NCBI GenBank assembly: GCA_009731375.1 | Contig: BJOX01000324.1 | Span: forward strand, 199,419-228,381 | Reading direction: 5' to 3' | DNA from: Paulinella micropora | Taxonomy: Eukaryota; Cercozoa; Imbricatea; Euglyphida | Length of the DNA: 28,963 nt | Shown: positions 1 to 28,963 of the stretch, piece after piece | How the letters are laid out: each line of letters begins with the position of its first letter | How positions within the stretch are numbered: the first letter of the stretch is position 1 | The notes under the pieces: generated by a model | What the model was told of the DNA's origin: nothing | The model's database searches: none | Seen by the model: only the letters and a program-made list of their open reading frames with translations | Translations under genes and position numbers: made by a program

Positions 1-41
<41 letters not shown>

Positions 42-49
42 TGAAAACG

Positions 50-96
<47 letters not shown>

Positions 97-107
97 TGAA
101 AACGGCG
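1..107. repeat. (GA)n tract with two copies of a 14-bp island
   Basis: A (GA)n tract is interrupted twice by the island GGTTGAAAACGGCG, at about 39-52 and 94-107. The second copy runs on into non-repetitive sequence. By analogy with the rest of the window the island may be a fragment of an upstream SURF1 exon, but no frame could be confirmed. Confidence 0.7.
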
Positions 108-223
108 CGAGACAAAGAGGAAAAATCACGAGGAGGAGGAGGAGGATGAAGAGATGTTTGTTATGTATGTCATTATATAATCTCTGACATACCTGTAGTG
201 TATGTAAATTATTTATTGCTTAG

Positions 224-329
224 AGGACGCGCAGGCGGCCATTGCCGATTTGCCCTTTCCGGGCCAGCTGGATCAGTACATCACGTACCAAACCATGCCG
301 CTAACACACCTAATCTACGCTACCACCTG
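224..329 (+). CDS. SURF1: SURF1-family protein, penultimate exon
   Basis: SURF1 is an inner-membrane mitochondrial protein that assists assembly of cytochrome c oxidase. The exon is open with one base borrowed from the previous exon. It reads through ADLPFPGQLDQY and then MPLTHLIYATTW, and it ends in the first two bases of a Trp codon before the donor GT at 330. The MPxxHLxYxxTW motif is the segment just before the C-terminal membrane helix in plant- and protist-type SURF1. The phase (2) joins exactly to the exon at 868. The acceptor is taken as the TAG at 221-223 after an AT-rich run; the CAG at 232-234 is an alternative that gives the same frame. Earlier exons lie left of the window. Confidence 0.8.
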
Positions 330-342
330 GTTTCTCTCTTCT

Positions 343-412
<70 letters not shown>

Positions 413-467
413 TACACCATGCCGCTCACATACTTTATCTTCGCCACCGTCTGGTTTCCTCTCTCCT
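330..467. repeat. (CT)n tract with a partial copy of the SURF1 exon
   Basis: A (CT)n microsatellite starts directly at the donor of the SURF1 exon. At 416-455 it holds a diverged copy of the exon's last 38 bases. The copy keeps the frame (MPLTYFIFATVW) and the same TG|GTTTC junction. It has about eight substitutions, both silent and replacing, so it is older than most exon copies in this window. Confidence 0.85.
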
Positions 468-695
468 NNNNNNNNNNNNNNNNNNNNNNNNNNNNNNNNN
501 NNNNNNNNNNNNNNNNNNNNNNNNNNNNNNNNNNNNNNNNNNNNNNNNNNNNNNNNNNNNNNNNNNNNNNNNNNNNNNNNNNNNNNNNNNNNNNNNNNNN
601 NNNNNNNNNNNNNNNNNNNNNNNNNNNNNNNNNNNNNNNNNNNNNNNNNNNNNNNNNNNNNNNNNNNNNNNNNNNNNNNNNNNNNNNNNNNNNNN
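468..695. other. Assembly gap (Ns)
   Basis: A run of 228 N lies inside a CT-rich microsatellite in the last SURF1 intron. More exon copies could be hidden in it. Confidence 0.99.
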
Positions 696-812
696 CTCTC
701 TCTCCCCTCCCCCCCCCTCTCCCTCCCTCTCTCTCTCTCTCTCTCCCTCCCCCCCTCCCTCCCTCCCTCCCTCCCTCCCTCCCTCTCTCCCCCTCTCCTC
801 TTCCTCCCTCCT
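696..812. repeat. (CT)n/(CCCT)n pyrimidine tract
   Basis: Almost pure C and T, moving from CT to CCCT units. It lies within the last SURF1 intron. Confidence 0.95.
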
Positions 813-867
813 CTCTCCAGAAACATAAACACACACAAACGGCCTTACTTCCTCACATACACTTCAG

Positions 868-988
868 GTTCTCTCTCTCGGCTGCCCTAATTGTCCTGAC
901 CTTCATCCGCTTCCGCAGAGTTCGCGCCGGGCCCACAAATTCACAACACATCTCCAAATCGGCCGTGCCGCGGCGTACCGTGGCATGA
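868..988 (+). CDS. SURF1: SURF1-family protein, last exon with TGA stop
   Basis: After the acceptor ACTTCAG the first base completes the Trp codon of the previous exon. The frame then reads FSLSAALIVLTFIRFRR, followed by a hydrophilic tail of about 22 residues and TGA at 986-988. The Trp-Phe-Ser-Leu-Ser-Ala-Ala start and hydrophobic run correspond to the C-terminal membrane helix of SURF1 (family pattern TW[FY]xLSAA), followed by basic residues. The basic tail is somewhat longer than usual. The exact phase match with the exon at 224-329 supports both exons. Candidate poly(A) signals (AATAAA) are at 1648-1653 and 1725-1730. Confidence 0.85.
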
Positions 989-1828
989 GTTTTTATGAAT
1001 ACGTGACTGACTGACTACATCCAGCTCGATTCGGAAAGGCTAGACGAAAATGACTGGTTGGATGTAAAAAAGCAGTCAAACATTGTTTTTTCTGCTCACT
1101 CTTGTTACCTTGTCCACAAATTTACTGCAACGTGTGTGTTTCAAGGGAAATCAGGGGAAAAGGCGATAGAGTGGGAAAAAATAGGCAATGGTTGATCTTT
1201 TCTAAAAAAGAACTGAATTTGACTTGATTGTTTGAAATCATTTCTGATCGAAATCGAAAACAAGTTAGTGAAGTCGAAACGTAGTGCAGAGGAGAATCAC
1301 TGTCTAACTGGCTGGTCAAAAATAGTGAATTGTCACGGTAAAGGTTTTGGCAGGTCGTTAAGGTGATCAGTTTGATCATACTTGCCACTCGTAAGCGGAA
1401 GAGATGCCACCGTTGAAAACTTCATGATAGAAGAGACATCCGAAGAGATACAAAAAGAAAAAGTCTGTGTCTCACTGAGAAGTCAAGTTGAAATTCAAGT
1501 TGCGTTCGCAGTGACTTGAAAAAGCACTGCTCAGAGTCAAGGAAAACTATGGTCAGGGGAGCCGCGCGGCGGCGGACGGCCTTGCAAACGAATTAAAACA
1601 AATATTTATGATGACATGATTAAACTCAGCCTCCGAGCCGTAGTTAAAATAAATCATGATTTGACAAGTTACAAGTTGAATATTAACTTGTTACTTATCA
1701 AGTCACGTAGCCTCCGTAGTACAAAATAAAAATTAATATTAGACGGTTAAATTGTCCGGCATCATTGGTTTGTATTAATATAATATTCAACTTGAAGGTC
1801 GGTGTAAGTAATGTAAGTATGATTAGAC
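989..1828. other. Intergenic region between convergent genes
   Basis: Non-repetitive, AT-rich sequence between the SURF1 stop and the proposed stop of the minus-strand gene. I see no exon with a good frame. It holds two AATAAA hexamers on the plus strand and short imperfect direct repeats around 1630-1730. It probably carries both 3' untranslated regions. Confidence 0.5.
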
Positions 1829-1901
1829 TCAGTTGAATAATGCCAGACCGTCGGCGATGTTCGTCAAGTTCAGTTGGCTCGGAGCATCGGAATGAATGAG
1901 C
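1829..1901 (-). CDS. Unrecognised protein, proposed exon 4 with TGA stop
   Basis: Read on the minus strand, the acceptor CACACAG is followed by one base that completes an Arg codon from exon 3. The frame then gives LIHSDAPSQLNLTNIADGLA, three more residues and TGA at 1831-1829. The phase matches exon 3 and the frame is open, but 23 codons are weak evidence. If the true exon 3 donor is the second GTGAG (about 1926), the frame here would change. Confidence 0.45.
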
Positions 1902-1935
1902 CTGTGTGACGGAATGATATCTCACCTCTTCTCAC

Positions 1936-1989
1936 CGGGCCGCCGCTGAGTGCTTCCCGCTCAGCTCTACGAGCCTATCAGTGGTGGCA
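1936..1989 (-). CDS. Unrecognised protein, proposed exon 3
   Basis: The minus-strand acceptor ATACTCAG precedes a 54-bp open exon. It encodes ATTDRLVELSGKHSAAA plus two bases of an Arg codon before a GTGAGA donor. It enters in phase 2, as exon 2 leaves. The composition changes here from Gly/Asn-rich to a mixed, possibly helical, polar segment. Confidence 0.5.
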
Positions 1990-2977
1990 CTGAGTATTCT
2001 ATTAATATTAATATTATTAATAAAACAGTGCTTGCGTAAAAAATAAACATATGTTTCGGAATGTTATTACTACATTACCGGTAGAGTGATCGCCGAGACG
2101 TTATTAATCATAGTACTGACTACTAATCATTGAATGATCAGTAATCAGTTTCAACTTGAGTTATTAAATCTATTATCGGTAATACTCGCCATGATGATAT
2201 ATTGTTTACTGCAATACACCATTAGTGGCAAGGGACAAGTTATGTAGTATAAATACAGTATTGGAATTATTGTAATATGCAGCCAGTCAACGCCGCTATC
2301 AAATTAGTATTACTATTGATTTTTCTATGCAGCTCAGCTGTTCACACAGTTCAAATTTCCGTTTATTAAATTAATCAAGTTTCACAGTAACCGTGGCACT
2401 CGTCAGTCAACCGGCGGCCACGCTGAACTGGGAGCTTTCGAAGCCTTCGGAAATGGGTCATTCAGTATCAAGTGACAATATTATTAAATATATATAGTCA
2501 AGATTGACATTAAATAATTTTTACTAATTTGAATAAACAATGTTCTACTTGCAAAAAGCTTGGCCCGACCTCGCTGCTGCTCATCTTTGTACATAGAAGA
2601 GTGCTACGGCGGACGTCGGCGCAAATGCGTCGTGAAAATGATTTGACAAGAAAAAAAAATGTACAGAACTTGAATTTGATTGATCGGCAAACCGATTACA
2701 GTAGCACATCACGTGTCGAGTCTCGGGTCACATAAATAGGTCCTTTGCCAGATACAAAATTGCAGGTTTTTGACTTGGTTTCTGCTTGCGAGCGGCATTC
2801 AATGGATTTGACCCGGCCTGAATGCTTGTTTGACTATTAGCCACTTGACCCTCCAGTCGCGGCCCTATGCATACATTACATAGATAATAGCCCACTGCAT
2901 CTTTCTCTCTCCTCTCCTCTCTTTCCCTCTTTCTCCTCTCTCTCTCTCTCTCTCTCTCCTCTTCTCTTTGTGCTTAC
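1990..2977 (-). other. Intron 2 of the minus-strand gene
   Basis: Mostly unique AT-rich DNA, with a CT-rich microsatellite at about 2903-2971 next to the exon 2 donor. A 68-codon plus-strand reading frame at 2529-2735 has no family resemblance and is not called. No other exon is visible. Confidence 0.4.
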
Positions 2978-3147
2978 GTGATGAAGGGAGGGGCGTTGGC
3001 TCGGGCACCCTGTGTGCCATTCCACGAGGTTGGGGCTTCCTTGAAACCCGTACCTCCGATTTTCTGGCTTGTATTGTTGCCTCCGTTTGGATTTAGTCCA
3101 CCAGTTCCGCCCGCAGCTTTTGCGTAGCCGGCAGGAGACGTAACAGT
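2978..3147 (-). CDS. Unrecognised Gly/Asn-rich protein, exon 2
   Basis: On the minus strand the acceptor CTTTTCAG is followed by 170 open bases and the donor GTAAGC. The 56 codons start TVTSPAGYAKAAGGTGG. The middle is rich in Gly, Asn, Ser and Thr (LNPNGGNNTSQK), and the end is NAPPFI. No membrane segment, catalytic motif or known domain is seen; it looks intrinsically disordered. The good splice sites at both ends, the absence of stops and the joining phases are the evidence that it is real. This is the best-supported exon of this gene. Confidence 0.65.
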
Positions 3148-3425
3148 CTGAAAAGTTCAAACACACAAACAAGCATACACACACTGCAACTCGGGCTTGT
3201 TGTTCGTTATTTGTTGTGTACAGTTGTTTCTTTGTCGTTGTTTGTTGCTGTTCGTTGTTTTTGCTTTTTTTAGTCAATAAAATAAATCTGGATTCCTTCA
3301 GGTCACAACTGTAGATAGAAATAGACCGACATCATGCAGATCTTTCAGATAGGCAGCAAGGACAGAGGAAGGAAACATTCAAAGCAAAAGGGTAGAAGTC
3401 GATCCATAGGTGAGAAGGGACTTAC

Positions 3426-3476
3426 GCTTCCTCCGTAAAGTACTGCTGACTTTGCTCCCTGTAGCTTGTTAGACAT
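3426..3476 (-). CDS. Unrecognised protein, exon 1 with start codon
   Basis: The minus strand reads MSNKLQGAKSAVLYGGS from the ATG at 3476-3474 to a consensus donor GTAAGT (3425-3420), leaving in phase 0. Exon 2 enters in phase 0. Joined, the four exons give 115 residues: a short polar start, a Gly/Asn-rich centre, then two short mixed segments. The start lies about 390 bp from the start of the plus-strand ABC gene. I recognise no family. It could be a lineage-specific or disordered regulatory protein. Confidence 0.6.
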
Positions 3477-3864
3477 CTCCTTGTTGCTAGATTTTTATTT
3501 TTGTGAAGGCTTTGACGGAGGATGTCCACGTCTACCGTGTGCGGGCAAGCGCATAGCGTGTGCCACAGAAAGAACATTGGGCAAGGGGCGAAACCACTTC
3601 CGTAGAAATGTCCGTTTTATTTGGTCGCCGGACAAGGGCCTGCTACCTTTTTGCAGGGGAAAGGGTGTTTGTCTGGCCAGCTGAGACGAATTTAGGGTCA
3701 ACGATGATGGATTTGCACAAGCTTTTCTTGATTATACAGGCTGCAGTGTTCTAAATATTTATTGTTTATTGTATGCATGTATCTGCAGGCCTGATATACC
3801 TTAGCAAGTAAAGTACGTTCCTTCGTTTGTGATCACGTATGTACGCCTGTATGCATGTTTTTGT
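3477..3864. promoter_or_regulatory. Probable bidirectional promoter and 5' leaders
   Basis: This is the only long non-repetitive spacer between the two divergent start codons, so it should hold both promoters. No clear TATA box at a sensible distance is seen. An AT-rich patch lies at 3750-3780. A possible leader intron of the ABC gene runs from the GTAAAG near 3808 to the TTTCAG at 3869-3874. If that intron is spliced, the ATG at 3875 becomes the first start. Confidence 0.4.

Positions 3865-28963
<25,099 letters not shown>

Noticed and set aside
3495-3754. Open frames of 60-72 codons in the divergent promoter region
   Set aside because: Several frames overlap on both strands with no splice support or family motif; they fit chance in GC-balanced unique DNA.

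Overview
This is nuclear DNA of a eukaryote. Most of the window is simple-sequence repeat, but between the repeats lie short non-repetitive islands. Many islands are bounded by AG and GT and stay open in one frame, and their splice phases can be joined in order. Joined this way they give recognisable proteins. The lineage cannot be fixed from the sequence. The SURF1 tail looks more like the plant, algal or protist form than the animal form, which is a weak hint. There are three runs of N (468-695, 8046-8392, 9840-9849).

Layout. (1) 224-988, plus strand: the last two exons of a SURF1-family cytochrome c oxidase assembly factor, ending in TGA. (2) 3476 down to 1829, minus strand: a probable four-exon gene for an unrecognised 115-residue protein, converging on SURF1. 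(3) 3477-3864: a non-repetitive spacer between two divergent starts, probably a shared promoter region. (4) 3865 to the right edge, plus strand: one gene for an ABC exporter (type IV/ABCB-like transmembrane domain). About 20 exons, most of them 32-97 bp, are spread over 25 kb. The nucleotide-binding domain must lie beyond the window.

The introns of the ABC gene consist almost entirely of microsatellites: (TTC)n, (TAC)n, (CATA)n, (TATG)n, (TC)n, (GATA)n/(TATC)n, (AAGT)n, (TAATG)n, (TCATG)n, (GGTATT)n, (TTGA)n and others. In many cases the repeat starts at the donor GT and runs to the acceptor AG. Truncated copies of the exons are scattered in these arrays under a nearly constant rule: copies of an exon's 5' part lie upstream of the intact exon and copies of its 3' part lie downstream. 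The clearest array has eleven shortened copies of a transmembrane exon (26294-27475). Nine of them are exactly 36 nt, flanked by AG and GT, and would add 12 codons without breaking the frame.

Two other repeat families are present. One is an approximately 280 bp element in inverted orientation on both sides of exon 7. The other is a 544 bp unit, in tandem with a partial second copy, inside intron 12. Both end in nearly the same short motif followed by (TATC)n, which suggests retroposition and a possible source of the tetranucleotide tracts.

How the genes work together: no functional link between the three genes is visible. SURF1 acts in the mitochondrial inner membrane. The ABC protein exports an unknown substrate across an unknown membrane. 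The minus-strand protein has no assigned role.
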